Below, piece by piece: positions 52,872 through 62,114 of a DNA stretch of 64,000 nucleotides. Both the position numbers and the translations under genes were made by a program. The notes below the pieces were generated by a model. It was not told where the DNA came from and ran no database searches. It saw only the letters and a program-made list of their open reading frames with translations. Within the stretch, counting starts at the first letter, position 1. The number at the start of each line of letters is the position of its first letter. The DNA is taken from the NCBI GenBank assembly GCA_937876095.1, contig CALFIE010000087.1:3396-67395 (forward strand), in the 5' to 3' direction. The DNA is from an uncultured Flavobacteriales bacterium (GTDB lineage Bacteria > Bacteroidota > Bacteroidia > Flavobacteriales > Weeksellaceae).

Positions 52872-53270
52872 ATGAAAATAAAGCGCAGAAATAAAGCCAA
52901 TCCTGAGTTTTCACTTGCTGCAATGGTAGATGTTATTCTACTTTTGCTCATCTTTTTTATGGTAACTTCGGCCGCTTCTAACGTGAGTGCAATTGATGTG
53001 AAATTACCAAAAGGAGAGGTTGAAAACCCCAATATTCCGAATGAATTATCAGTAAGCATTAAAGAAGACGGCGCTTATTTTGTAGATGACAAACCTGTGC
53101 AAAAAGAAGCACTTGAACAAACAATAGTTAATCGTTTGAATGGAGCAAAAACGCCCTCTTTTACAATTAGAGCCGACGAAAATACACGACACAAAGAGGT
53201 GGTTTATTTAATGGAAATCGCTGAAAAACATCAATTTAGCATTGCAATTGCAACAACTAAAGAGCAATAA
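52872..53270 (+). CDS. exbD: ExbD biopolymer transport protein
   Basis: The 132-residue protein has a single N-terminal helix with the proton-carrying Asp20 (MVDVILLLLIFFMVTS) and a periplasmic domain (DVKLPKGEVENP, SVSIKEDGAYFVDDKPV, FTIRADENTRHKEVVYLM), matching ExbD. Bacteroidota often carry two exbD copies in this operon; here only one is present. tonB starts at the next base after its stop. Confidence 0.92.
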   Translation: MKIKRRNKANPEFSLAAMVDVILLLLIFFMVTSAASNVSAIDVKLPKGEVENPNIPNELSVSIKEDGAYFVDDKPVQKEALEQTIVNRLNGAKTPSFTIRADENTRHKEVVYLMEIAEKHQFSIAIATTKEQ

Positions 53271-54173
53271 ATGAGTAACTACTCTACATACAAAAACGAG
53301 GATAATAAAGACAAACTGAAAAGTGGAATCATCACCGCAATTGTATGGTCTTTGCTACTGCTTTTTGTCTTTATGTATAAAATCGCAGAAAAAATTCCTC
53401 CTAAAAAGGAAGTTGTGACGAGAATGCTCATTAATTTCGGAGATAATAGAAATGGTGACGGCATTGAAGAACCTGCAAATCAAGACGGTAGTTTGGCTTC
53501 AAAAGCTACTACCAATTCTGATGAAATTCCTAAACCAAAAGTTGTTGAAAAAGTAATTGAAAAACCACAACCAATTCCCTTGTCTCAACCTACCAAAAAA
53601 GAAACAACTTCAGGAAAAATCATTACCGGGAAAGACAGTAAACATTCGGTAAAAACCTCAGAAAAATCTGAAAAAACAGAAAAAAATAACAAAAAATCGG
53701 CGATTTCTTCCAAAAACGAGACTTCTAAAAATTCGGGTTCCAAAGCAACAACAGCCAATTCTAAAACCAGAAATGGCGACGGAAAAGGTAATCAAGCCAT
53801 CGGAAATCTAATTAAAGGGCGAGGAACAAAACCAGGTTCACAAGGCGACGGAAAAGACATTGGCAACAATGGAGATCCACTTGGTGGCGACGGAAATGGC
53901 GACAGCAAAATAGGTATAGATCGCAAGTTGGTCGGTTTTATTCCCGGAACAATGGGACGTGGTGGTGCACAACCAACACACAAATGTTCCATCGAAGGTC
54001 GTATCGTGATTTCGTACACGGTTGACAAAGCCGGAAACGTGGTTTCTGCACATCGAGCAAGTGGGATTTCCGATCCTTGCGTGGTTTCTACTTCCATTTC
54101 TTGGGTGAAAAAATTTGTAAAAGCCGAAAAAGCAAGTACGTCATCTTCAGGAACTTACAAAATTGTTTTTTAA
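53271..54173 (+). CDS. TonB-like energy transducer
   Basis: The 300-residue protein has one membrane helix (IITAIVWSLLLLFVFMYKIA, 19-38), a long low-complexity linker (about 60-215) with Lys/Ser/Thr and then Gly/Asp/Asn repeats (GDGKGNQAIGN, GGDGNGDSK), and a C-terminal domain (about 230-300: CSIEGRIVISYTVDKAGNVVSAHRASG) that matches TonB C-termini. Two Cys (TQKCSIE-like HKCSI and DPCVV) could form a disulphide. It links the ExbBD motor to outer-membrane receptors. No Pro-rich linker as in E. coli TonB; the Gly-rich type is common in this phylum. Confidence 0.85.
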   Translation: MSNYSTYKNEDNKDKLKSGIITAIVWSLLLLFVFMYKIAEKIPPKKEVVTRMLINFGDNRNGDGIEEPANQDGSLASKATTNSDEIPKPKVVEKVIEKPQPIPLSQPTKKETTSGKIITGKDSKHSVKTSEKSEKTEKNNKKSAISSKNETSKNSGSKATTANSKTRNGDGKGNQAIGNLIKGRGTKPGSQGDGKDIGNNGDPLGGDGNGDSKIGIDRKLVGFIPGTMGRGGAQPTHKCSIEGRIVISYTVDKAGNVVSAHRASGISDPCVVSTSISWVKKFVKAEKASTSSSGTYKIVF

Positions 54174-54211
54174 ATATTTTTTTAAGTTAATTTTGAGTTT
54201 GGTCTAAGTTT

Positions 54212-54310
54212 GGGCGCCAATTTCCGCCTTCCGCTCTCAATCTTTATATAAAAATCCTGTGCTTCCTCCATACATTTTTTATAAAAAGGATTTCCGCTCA
54301 AGTCGGGGCG
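54212..54310. repeat. G+C-richer intergenic repeat
   Basis: The segment starts GGGCGCCAATTTCCGCCTTCC and ends GGATTTCCGCTCAAGTCGG, with AAAATCC (about 54249) and GGATTTC (about 54287) as a weak hairpin around a T/A-rich loop. Base composition is unlike the surrounding AT-rich spacers. I recall similar GGGCGCC...CGGGGCG spacers in Flavobacteria. It may act as terminator for the tonB operon. Confidence 0.5.
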
Positions 54311-54353
54311 TAATGACGTTTACAAAATACGATTTTAGAAAAATCCATTTTTT

Positions 54354-54361
54354 TATCTTTG
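54354..54361 (+). promoter_or_regulatory. Putative -7 element of folC
   Basis: TATCTTTG matches TAnnTTTG. It overlaps the first possible TTG codon (54359) of the folC frame, which argues that translation starts later, at 54374. Confidence 0.45.
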
Positions 54362-54373
54362 CAAGAAAATTTC

Positions 54374-55645
54374 TTGAAAAATAGTACTCAAATTATTTCA
54401 TTAGAAGATTTCGAAACCAATTATCAACAAGCGATTGATTGGCTATTTGTACAGATGCCCAATTACCAAACCGATGGAAAAAAGGCCTACAAACCGGGCT
54501 TAGAAAACATCACGAAACTCTGCGCTTTTTTTGGAAATCCGCAAGAGAAAATCAAATGTATTCACATTGGTGGAACCAACGGAAAAGGCTCTGTTAGCAA
54601 TATGTTGGCGTCGATTTTACAAGAGCAAGGTTATAAAGTTGGCTTGTACAATTCTCCTCATCTCATTGATTTCACCGAACGAATAAAAATTAATGGTGAA
54701 AATTGCGACAAAGTTTTTGTGTATGATTTTATTCAAAAGTTAAAGATTTTACCCGAAGAAATTCGCCCATCTTTTTTTGAATTTACCACGATTATGGCTT
54801 TTGAATATTTTTTTCAAAACCAAGTAGATATTGCTATAATAGAAGTTGGTTTGGGTGGAAGATTAGATTCTACCAACATCATACAACCATTGGTTTCTGC
54901 AATTACCAATGTTCAACTTGATCATCAAGATATATTAGGTGAAACTATTCAAGAAATTGCGCAAGAAAAAGCGGGAATAATTAAAGAAAACACACCAATA
55001 GTTTCAGGTGAAGAAATGGATTTGGTAAAGAAAATTCTACAAGAAAAAGCGAAAGAAAAAAACGCTGAATTTATTGATGCGACGATTATTCAACATCATT
55101 TTCAATCTGATTTAAAAGGTATTTATCAACTAAAAAATATTCGAGTGGTTCTTGCAATAATTCAAGAATTAAGAAAAAAATATTTTCCCATTTCTGACGA
55201 GAATATTAAAAACGGACTTTTAAATGTCCATAAAAACACAGGATTCATCGGTCGTTGGTTTGAGTTTTCAAAAGAACCATTAATTATTTGTGACACGGCA
55301 CATAATCAGGCAGGATTAGAAATAATTTTTAAACAATTGGAAGAAATTCCGAAATTCAAACACATTATTTTAGGTTTTGTAAATGAGAAAAAGATTGATG
55401 AGGTTTTGCGTATTTTACCCGAAAATGCCTCCTATTATTTTGTAAAACCCAAAATAAATAGAGGTAGAAACCCAGAAGAATATGAAGAATTACTAAAAAT
55501 TTCAAAAATTGATTATCGCCTATTTCAGGATGTGGAATCGGGCTATCAATCTGTTTTACAAAAAATTAAAAAAGGAGAAATGATTTTTATTGGCGGGAGC
55601 AACTTTGTAGTAGGGGATTTTTTAGAAAAAAATTTGCAGAAATAA
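54374..55645 (+). CDS. folC: Folylpolyglutamate/dihydrofolate synthase
   Basis: The ~423-residue ligase of the Mur superfamily has the ATP loop IHIGGTNGKGSVSNML (about 56-71), FTERIKINGE (about 97), the metal/lysine region IEVGLGGRLDSTN (about 155-167) and TNVQLDHQD. It adds glutamate to folates and makes dihydrofolate. There is no ATG near the expected N-terminus (SLEDFETNYQQAIDWLF); TTG at 54359 or 54374 is the only candidate, and a promoter -7 box at 54354-54361 favours 54374. Start therefore uncertain by five codons. Confidence 0.9.
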   Translation: MKNSTQIISLEDFETNYQQAIDWLFVQMPNYQTDGKKAYKPGLENITKLCAFFGNPQEKIKCIHIGGTNGKGSVSNMLASILQEQGYKVGLYNSPHLIDFTERIKINGENCDKVFVYDFIQKLKILPEEIRPSFFEFTTIMAFEYFFQNQVDIAIIEVGLGGRLDSTNIIQPLVSAITNVQLDHQDILGETIQEIAQEKAGIIKENTPIVSGEEMDLVKKILQEKAKEKNAEFIDATIIQHHFQSDLKGIYQLKNIRVVLAIIQELRKKYFPISDENIKNGLLNVHKNTGFIGRWFEFSKEPLIICDTAHNQAGLEIIFKQLEEIPKFKHIILGFVNEKKIDEVLRILPENASYYFVKPKINRGRNPEEYEELLKISKIDYRLFQDVESGYQSVLQKIKKGEMIFIGGSNFVVGDFLEKNLQK

Positions 55646-55663
55646 AAATTTGCCGTATATTTG
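55633..55663 (+). promoter_or_regulatory. Promoter of tRNA-Val
   Basis: TTTG at 55633-55636, 19-bp spacer, and TATATTTG at 55656-55663: a near-ideal Bacteroidota promoter. It overlaps the end of folC and would start transcription a few bases before the tRNA. Confidence 0.75.
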
Positions 55664-55678
55664 CCCAACTAAAAACAA

Positions 55679-55753
55679 GGGTTCTTAGCTCAGTTGGTTC
55701 AGAGCATCTGGTTTACACCCAGAGGGTCGGGGGTTCGAATCCCTCAGGACCCA
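55679..55753 (+). tRNA. tRNA-Val (anticodon TAC)
   Basis: The acceptor strands GGGTTCT (55679-55685) and AGGACCC (55746-55752) pair, with discriminator A at 55753. The D arm has TAGCTCAGTTGGTTCAGAGC, the anticodon stem TCTGG/CCAGA encloses loop TTTACAC with anticodon TAC at 55714-55716, and the T arm reads GGGGGTTCGAATCCCT. CCA is not encoded after the discriminator (CACT follows), so it is added post-transcriptionally. It decodes GUA and, with wobble modification, other valine codons. Confidence 0.95.
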
Positions 55754-55761
55754 CTTTTAAG

Positions 55762-55793
55762 AAAAAATCTCACATTATTGTGAGATTTTTTTG
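55762..55793 (+). terminator. Hairpin terminator after tRNA-Val
   Basis: An A-run plus TCTCACA (55762-55774) pairs with TGTGAGA plus a T-run (55779-55791) around a TTAT loop. Confidence 0.88.
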
Positions 55794-55920
55794 TTTATAA
55801 ATCATTATCATTTACATTTATGAAAAAGAAAAGCTAAATTTAATTATTAATATTGAAAATAAATTAAACTAATTAAATTAAATTTTGTTAATTTTATTCA
55901 TTCGAAAAAAAAGAATCAGC

Positions 55921-57267
55921 ATGAAAAATTTTAAAATATTTATTGTAGAAGACGATGCTTTTTTTGGCGAAATGATGCGTTTTCACCTACAGTTGAATCC
56001 TGATTACGATGTACATTTGTTTACTACATCCAAAGAGTGCTTATCTAATTTGTACCTAAATCCTGCAATTGTTTGTTTAGACTTTGGATTACCAGATATA
56101 CAAGGAGACGAACTTCTGAAGAAAATTTTGGAGTATGATCCTAAACTTCCCATCATCATCATTAGTGGACAAGAAGATATTGAAGTGGCCATCAATTTTT
56201 TGAAATCGGGAGCAAAAGATTACATTATAAAAAATGAACACACCAAAGAAATGCTTTGGAATTCCATTATTAAAATCAAAGAAAATCTCACCCTAAAAAA
56301 TGAAGTAGAAGACTTGAAAGAAAAACTGGAGCAGAAATTTTCTTTCGAGAAAACCATTATTGGACAAAGTGATGCCATAAAGGAGGTTTTTTCTAAAATT
56401 AATAAAGCAATCAAAACCAACATCAATGTATTGATAACTGGCGAAACAGGAACGGGAAAAGAAGTGGTTTCCAATGCAATACACTACAATTCTGACCGAA
56501 AAAACAAACCTTTTATTGCCATCAATATGGCGGCAATTCCGAAAGAATTAATGGAAAGTGAATTTTTCGGGTATGAGAAAGGAGCTTTCACAGGAGCCAA
56601 CAATAGAAGTATTGGTAAATTTGAACAAGCAAACGGCGGAACTATTTTTCTGGATGAAATCGCAGAATTGGACCTCAATTTACAAAGCAAATTGTTACGA
56701 GTATTGCAAGAGCGAGAAGTCACTAGGATTGGAGGTGATCAAAAAATAAAATTTGATGCCAGATTAATCATTGCAACCCACAAAAATTTACTTGAGGAAG
56801 TGAAAAATGGCAATTTCAGGGAAGATTTGTATTACAGAATTGTAGGTTTGCCCATAGAATTACCACCTCTGCGAGAACGTGATCAAGATATTTTGGTATT
56901 GAGTAAACATTTTATAGAATTATTTACCAAAGAAAACAAGATGAAACCAATGTTTCTTTCTCCAAAAGCAAAAGATAAATTAATGAAACATCCGTTTCAC
57001 GGAAATGTTCGCGAACTGAAATCGGTGATTGATTTGGCTTGTGTAATGGCAGAAGATAAAGAAATCCAACCAGAAGATATCACCTTCAATAGTGTTAATA
57101 AAGTTGAAACGCTCTTTTCTGAAGAAAAATCGTTGAAAGAACACACATCAGATATTATTTTTCATTATTTGAAAAAAAACAACAATGATGTGATAAAAAC
57201 TGCAAAAATTTTGGATATAGGCAAATCAACCATTTATAACCTATTAAAAGCAAACGAAAATTCTTAA
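55921..57267 (+). CDS. NtrC-family sigma-54-dependent response regulator
   Basis: The ATG at 55921 (MKNFKIFIVEDDAFFGEMM) gives 448 residues. Receiver domain about 1-120 with Asp54; AAA+ domain about 145-375 with Walker A GETGTGKE (174-181), the sigma-54 contact loop GAFTGA (221-226), Walker B GGTIFLDEIAEL and RIGGDQKIKFDARLIIATHKN; C-terminal Fis-type helix-turn-helix (NNDVIKTAKILDIGKSTIYNLL). It activates promoters with RpoN when phosphorylated, presumably by the hybrid kinase at 58415. Four genes on one strand with 2-3-bp spacing form an operon. Confidence 0.93.
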   Translation: MKNFKIFIVEDDAFFGEMMRFHLQLNPDYDVHLFTTSKECLSNLYLNPAIVCLDFGLPDIQGDELLKKILEYDPKLPIIIISGQEDIEVAINFLKSGAKDYIIKNEHTKEMLWNSIIKIKENLTLKNEVEDLKEKLEQKFSFEKTIIGQSDAIKEVFSKINKAIKTNINVLITGETGTGKEVVSNAIHYNSDRKNKPFIAINMAAIPKELMESEFFGYEKGAFTGANNRSIGKFEQANGGTIFLDEIAELDLNLQSKLLRVLQEREVTRIGGDQKIKFDARLIIATHKNLLEEVKNGNFREDLYYRIVGLPIELPPLRERDQDILVLSKHFIELFTKENKMKPMFLSPKAKDKLMKHPFHGNVRELKSVIDLACVMAEDKEIQPEDITFNSVNKVETLFSEEKSLKEHTSDIIFHYLKKNNNDVIKTAKILDIGKSTIYNLLKANENS

Positions 57268-57269
57268 TT

Positions 57270-58412
57270 ATGAAAGTTGCCAAACTGCTTTTTTCTGAAA
57301 ACAAATTTGTCAAAGAACACAATCAACAAGAGTTAGACTACCAAGAAGCACAATTGGTGCTTGGTTTTGGTCATAAAGCAATTTTGGCCGAAAGTAATTT
57401 TTATGAACTACTGAAAAAGAAATTTCCAAAAGCAGAAATTGCACTGTGCTCCTCTTCTGGAGAAATTTTTTGTAATGAGGTTTTTGATGATACCGTAGCA
57501 ATTACCGCAGTTAAATTCAATTCTTCTACTATAAAAACAGCAGAAATTTCAGTTGGGGAATGCAAAAATTGTTATGAAGCGGGCGCAAAACTGATGCAGA
57601 AATTACCACAAGAAAATCTGAAATGGGCATTTGTACTTTCAGATGGGAGTAATGTAAACGGAAGTGAATTGGTAAAAGGTCTCAACTCCAAAAAACCAGA
57701 AAATGTATTAATTTCTGGAGGATTAGCAGGAGATGGAGCCAATTTCGAGAGCACTTTAGTTGGTCTAAATAGTGCACCAAGTACGAAAAGAATCATCATT
57801 ATAGGATTTTATGGTGAAAAATTACAACTTTCTCACGGTTCATTTGGTGGTTGGGAAAGCTTTGGATTAGAAAGAGTAGTCACCAAATCTGCCGAAAACT
57901 TATTGTTTGAAATAGATGGGAAAGATGCGCTAGATTTATATAAAAAATATTTAGGGAAATATGCCGAAGAATTACCTGGTTCTGCTTTGTTATTTCCACT
58001 ATCCATCAAAACAACAGAAGAAGCAGAACCTGTAGTAAGAACTATTTTATCAATAGACGAAAAAAACAATACCATGGTTTTTGCTGGTGATATACCAGAA
58101 GGTAGCAAAGTGAGGTTTATGAAGGCCAATTTCGACCGATTGATAGATGCAGCAACAGATGCAGCTAAAATTTGCACCTCTTTTTATGAAAGTTCACCCA
58201 AATTAGCAATTCTTATCAGTTGTGTAGGTAGAAAACTCATTTTGGGAGACCGAATTTCTGAAGAAGTAGATGCTATTGCAGACGTTTTCGGAAACGAGGT
58301 TCCTTTCGTTGGGTTTTATTCTTATGGCGAAATTTCGCCAATTAAACCATTTGCTAATTGCGAACTTCACAACCAAACCATGACAATTACAGCGATAAAT
58401 GAACTAGATTAA
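57270..58412 (+). CDS. FIST domain signal-transduction protein
   Basis: The 380-residue cytoplasmic protein matches FIST_N plus FIST_C: a first half with VLGFGHKAILAESN, IALCSSSGEIFCNEVFDDTVAITAVKF (about 50-80) and ISGGLAGDGANFESTLVGLN; a second half with AKICTSFYESSPKLAILISCVGRKLILG and PFVGFYSYGEISPIKPF before the C-terminus. FIST proteins are believed to be small-ligand sensors (amino acids) and sit next to kinases. It starts 2 bp after the NtrC-type regulator and ends 2 bp before the hybrid kinase, indicating a joint signalling unit. Confidence 0.9.
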   Translation: MKVAKLLFSENKFVKEHNQQELDYQEAQLVLGFGHKAILAESNFYELLKKKFPKAEIALCSSSGEIFCNEVFDDTVAITAVKFNSSTIKTAEISVGECKNCYEAGAKLMQKLPQENLKWAFVLSDGSNVNGSELVKGLNSKKPENVLISGGLAGDGANFESTLVGLNSAPSTKRIIIIGFYGEKLQLSHGSFGGWESFGLERVVTKSAENLLFEIDGKDALDLYKKYLGKYAEELPGSALLFPLSIKTTEEAEPVVRTILSIDEKNNTMVFAGDIPEGSKVRFMKANFDRLIDAATDAAKICTSFYESSPKLAILISCVGRKLILGDRISEEVDAIADVFGNEVPFVGFYSYGEISPIKPFANCELHNQTMTITAINELD

Positions 58413-58414
58413 GG

Positions 58415-61400
58415 ATGGATTTTCATAAATTACTCAATAAGCAAATCAATAAACATTTACCAGCTGATTGTTTAGATGATCCTAGGTTTCACAACTTCAT
58501 AGAATCGGTCAACAAATCGTATCATTCTTTTGAACGAGACAAAGAATTGATGGATCACGCTTTTGAGGAAAGCGAATTAGAATACAAAGAATTATTACAC
58601 AATTTGGATTCGGAAGTTCAGTCAAAAGAACTCTCCATCAAAAAATTATATCAGTCGCTTAGATCACTCGATCCTACTATAAAAGGGTTGGTTTCTAACA
58701 ATTTAGTAGAACTTACCGATTATTTCTCAGTACAAATCAATAAGAGGAAGCTCATAGAAGAACAGCTAAAACAGCAATTCGAATTTCAAAAAGTATTGAT
58801 GAATATTTCTACCAATTACATCAATATTCCTCTAGAAAAGGTAGATCAACATATAAATCGTTCTTTAGAAGAATTGGCAACTTTTGTAAAAGCAGATCGG
58901 GCTTATGTTTTCAGATATGATTTTAATGTAAATACGTGTTCTAATACCCATGAATATTGTGTAGAAGGAATAGATGCGCAAATCCAAAATTTGCAAAATA
59001 TTTCTTTGGATCAAATGAAAGAATGGGTAGAAGCAAACAAAGCAGGAAAATCTATTTCTATTTCAGATGTCAGTACTTTACCAAAAGGAAACCTGAAAGA
59101 TATTTTGAGTTCTCAAGACATCAAAAGTTTGTTTGTAATTCCTATGATGCAGCTAGACAATTGTCTAGGATTTGTTGGTTTTGATTCGGTTAAAAATCAC
59201 TATCACTATTCAGAAACCGAAAAAGATTTGTTACAACTTTTCACACAAGCATTGGTAAATGTGCGAGAGCGTGTTGTGATGGAGCGAAACCTTACCAGAA
59301 CGCTCAATTTATTGAAAACTTTGGTAGCGAATCTGCAATCAGCAATTTTGATGGAAGATGATAAAAGAAAAATTTTGTTTACAAACGAGTTGTTTTGTTC
59401 TATGTTCCAAATTCCTGTTTCACCAGAAAATATGGTCGGAATAGACTGTAGCAATGCAGCAGAAGAATCTAAACATTTGTTCAAAAATCCAGAAGAATTT
59501 TCAAAAAGAATTCAAAAAATTCTTACAAAAAGAGAATTGGTAACCAATGAGTTGCTAGAAACAACAGAAGGTAGGTTTTTGGAGCGTGATTTTATCCCAA
59601 TTTACAACAATGGTAAATACACAGGTCATCTCTGGAAATATACCGATGTTACCGAGCGAATTTTAACTCAGAGCTTATTAGAACAAAGTGAGGAAAGAAA
59701 CAGATTGATTATGAATTCTGCAATCAATGCAATAGTAAATATTGATTGTAACGGATTCATTACTTTTTGGAATAAGAGTGCCGAAAGTATTTTCGGGTGG
59801 ACCAAAGAGGAAGTTCTTGGGAAAACTTTACCAGAAACCATTATGCCAGAAAGACACAAAAAAGGTCACGATGATGGGATAAAAAAATTCATGAAAACAG
59901 GTCACGGTCCAGTTCTCAATAAGCAAATAGAATTACCTGCAATCAAAAAATCAGGGGAAGAATTTCCCATGGAAATCTCTATTATACCAGTTGAACAAGA
60001 TGGTAAAAAGTTTTTCTGCTCCTTCATACAAGATATTTCCGAAAGAAAAAGAGCAGAATCTAACTTACGTACTCAAGAAGAGAAATATCGAAACATGATT
60101 GCCAACATGAATTTAGGACTCCTAGAAGTTGATAATAATGAGGTAATACAATATGCCAACCAAAGTTTTTGCAATGTTTCTGGTTTTGATTTAGATGAAC
60201 TTTTAGGGAAAAATCCGGCCGATGTATTTGTGTACAACAAACAAAAAGTAGACCTCATAAATAATCAGGTAGAACTAAGGAAACAAGGGGTTTCTAGTGT
60301 ATATCAGATTCCAGTAAAAAACAAAAGAGGAGAGTTAAGATGGTGGGCTATAAGTGGAGCTCCAAATTATGATGATCAAGGCAATCAAATCGGTTCTATT
60401 GGGATTCACCTAGACATAACAGACCAAAAAAATCTAGAAGAAGACCTGAAAAAAGAAAAGGTAAAAGCACAAGAAGCTTCTAAAGCAAAAGAAGCGTTTT
60501 TGGCAAATATGAGCCACGAAATCCGCACTCCACTCAATGCAATCATCGGGTTTTTACGAGAACTCAGCAAACAAGAACTTACCGAATTACAAAAAAATTA
60601 TGTAGAGAACAGTTCATTTGCTTCTCAGCATTTGCTTTCTATTATTAATGATATTTTGGACATATCCAAAATAGAAGCAGGAGAAATGTCTTTGGATATC
60701 AAAGATTTTTCACTACAAAATTCTATAAGCAATGTGATTAGGATTTTGTCTTCTAGAGCTAAACAAAAAAAACTGAATTTACATTATAATTGTGATGATG
60801 AATTAGCTCCGGTATTTTTGGGAGACTCCTCTAAAATAGAACAAATTTTGTACAATCTTATCGGTAATTCGTTGAAATTTACTCAAGAAGGTGGTATTGA
60901 TGTTTCTTGCAGACTAATTTCTGATCATCCCAAATATCAATCCGTAATAATTTCAGTAAAAGATACGGGAATTGGTATGAGCAAAGAGTTCATTAATAAT
61001 ATTTATAAAAAATTTCAACAAGAAGACGCCAATATTACCCGAAAATTTGGTGGAACAGGTTTAGGAATGACCGTTACCAAAGAATTGGTAAAGCTCATGA
61101 AAGGTAAAATAATTATTGATAGCGAGAAAAACAAAGGTACAACTGTAGAAATCACCCTAAATCTTAACAAAGGAACTGCTAATAAAGAAAATACAACAAA
61201 CCAACAAGGATTACCAATATCAGTAGAAGGAGTAAAGGTACTTTTGGTAGAAGACAACGAGCTCAACAGGTTGGTTGCACAAAACTCTTTGAGATATTTT
61301 AAATGCGTGGTTACTGAATGCGAAAACGGACTAGAAGCTTTGAAAATATTAGAACAAGAACGGTTTGATATTATTTTGATGGACATCCAAATGCCAGAAT

Positions 61401-61984
61401 TAGATGGGATAGAAACCACCAAAAAAATTAGAAAGTCATATAATTTGTCCACGCCAATCATTGCACTTACAGCCAATGCATTTAAATCTGAAATAGAGAA
61501 ATGCAAAAAGGCAGGAATGGATGATTATCTTACAAAACCCTTTGCAGAAGATGCATTATTAAAAATAATTGCAAAATATACCACCAAGAAAAAAGGATTT
61601 GCTATACAAATGGAAACGCCAGAAAACATCAAACCACAAAAACCTCTCTACAATCTGAATTCTATTCGCCAATTAAGCAGAGGAGACGATGAATTTGTGA
61701 AAAAAATGATTCAGCTATTTATTTCACAAACAGAAGATATTCTTCCACAAATAAATGCTGCACTCCAAAACGAAAATTATATAGAAGTTTCTAAATTAGC
61801 ACACAAAATGAAACCAAGTATTGCAGGAGTCGGTATATCTTCTATCTCAGAAGAAGTTGTTTATCTAGAAAAAGAAGCCAAAAATTCAGAACCAAATAGC
61901 GCACTTTTGGTTTCTAAATTTTCTACAATAGAGAAAACATTGAGAGAAGCTATCAAATTACTAAAGGAAAAAGAGCTCCATTAA
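58415..61984 (+). CDS. Hybrid sensor histidine kinase (GAF-PAS-kinase-REC-HPt)
   Basis: The 1189-residue protein has no membrane helix, so it is cytoplasmic. Order: helical N-terminus (1-120), GAF (about 130-295: DRAYVFRYDF...LQLFTQALVNV), degenerate PAS (about 300-420), PAS (about 425-545: GWTKEEVLGKTLPETIMPERH), PAS (about 550-670), HisKA with phospho-acceptor His701 (MSHEIRTPLNAIIGF), ATPase domain (NSLKFTQEGGI, KDTGIGM, FGGTGLGM), receiver with Asp990 (LMDIQMPELDG) and HPt with His1130 (KLAHKMKPS). It forms a full internal phosphorelay. Output candidates are the sigma-54 regulator upstream and the single-domain regulator downstream. Confidence 0.93.
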   Translation: MDFHKLLNKQINKHLPADCLDDPRFHNFIESVNKSYHSFERDKELMDHAFEESELEYKELLHNLDSEVQSKELSIKKLYQSLRSLDPTIKGLVSNNLVELTDYFSVQINKRKLIEEQLKQQFEFQKVLMNISTNYINIPLEKVDQHINRSLEELATFVKADRAYVFRYDFNVNTCSNTHEYCVEGIDAQIQNLQNISLDQMKEWVEANKAGKSISISDVSTLPKGNLKDILSSQDIKSLFVIPMMQLDNCLGFVGFDSVKNHYHYSETEKDLLQLFTQALVNVRERVVMERNLTRTLNLLKTLVANLQSAILMEDDKRKILFTNELFCSMFQIPVSPENMVGIDCSNAAEESKHLFKNPEEFSKRIQKILTKRELVTNELLETTEGRFLERDFIPIYNNGKYTGHLWKYTDVTERILTQSLLEQSEERNRLIMNSAINAIVNIDCNGFITFWNKSAESIFGWTKEEVLGKTLPETIMPERHKKGHDDGIKKFMKTGHGPVLNKQIELPAIKKSGEEFPMEISIIPVEQDGKKFFCSFIQDISERKRAESNLRTQEEKYRNMIANMNLGLLEVDNNEVIQYANQSFCNVSGFDLDELLGKNPADVFVYNKQKVDLINNQVELRKQGVSSVYQIPVKNKRGELRWWAISGAPNYDDQGNQIGSIGIHLDITDQKNLEEDLKKEKVKAQEASKAKEAFLANMSHEIRTPLNAIIGFLRELSKQELTELQKNYVENSSFASQHLLSIINDILDISKIEAGEMSLDIKDFSLQNSISNVIRILSSRAKQKKLNLHYNCDDELAPVFLGDSSKIEQILYNLIGNSLKFTQEGGIDVSCRLISDHPKYQSVIISVKDTGIGMSKEFINNIYKKFQQEDANITRKFGGTGLGMTVTKELVKLMKGKIIIDSEKNKGTTVEITLNLNKGTANKENTTNQQGLPISVEGVKVLLVEDNELNRLVAQNSLRYFKCVVTECENGLEALKILEQERFDIILMDIQMPELDGIETTKKIRKSYNLSTPIIALTANAFKSEIEKCKKAGMDDYLTKPFAEDALLKIIAKYTTKKKGFAIQMETPENIKPQKPLYNLNSIRQLSRGDDEFVKKMIQLFISQTEDILPQINAALQNENYIEVSKLAHKMKPSIAGVGISSISEEVVYLEKEAKNSEPNSALLVSKFSTIEKTLREAIKLLKEKELH

Positions 61985-62114
61985 TAATAAATAATTCCAA
62001 ATTCAACTATTTTTTTCCAAATTTTGGAAAATAAAATAAATTTAGTTTTATGTAAATCAGTTGGTTACAAATAAGGCACGTGTTTGGCAAAAGCATAACA
62101 ATAAAAAACACGTC

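Noticed and set aside
55679..55793. tRNA-Val as an integration site for a genomic island
   Set aside because: No integrase gene and no repeated tRNA 3' end were seen in the following 8 kb; composition of the signalling genes is like the rest.
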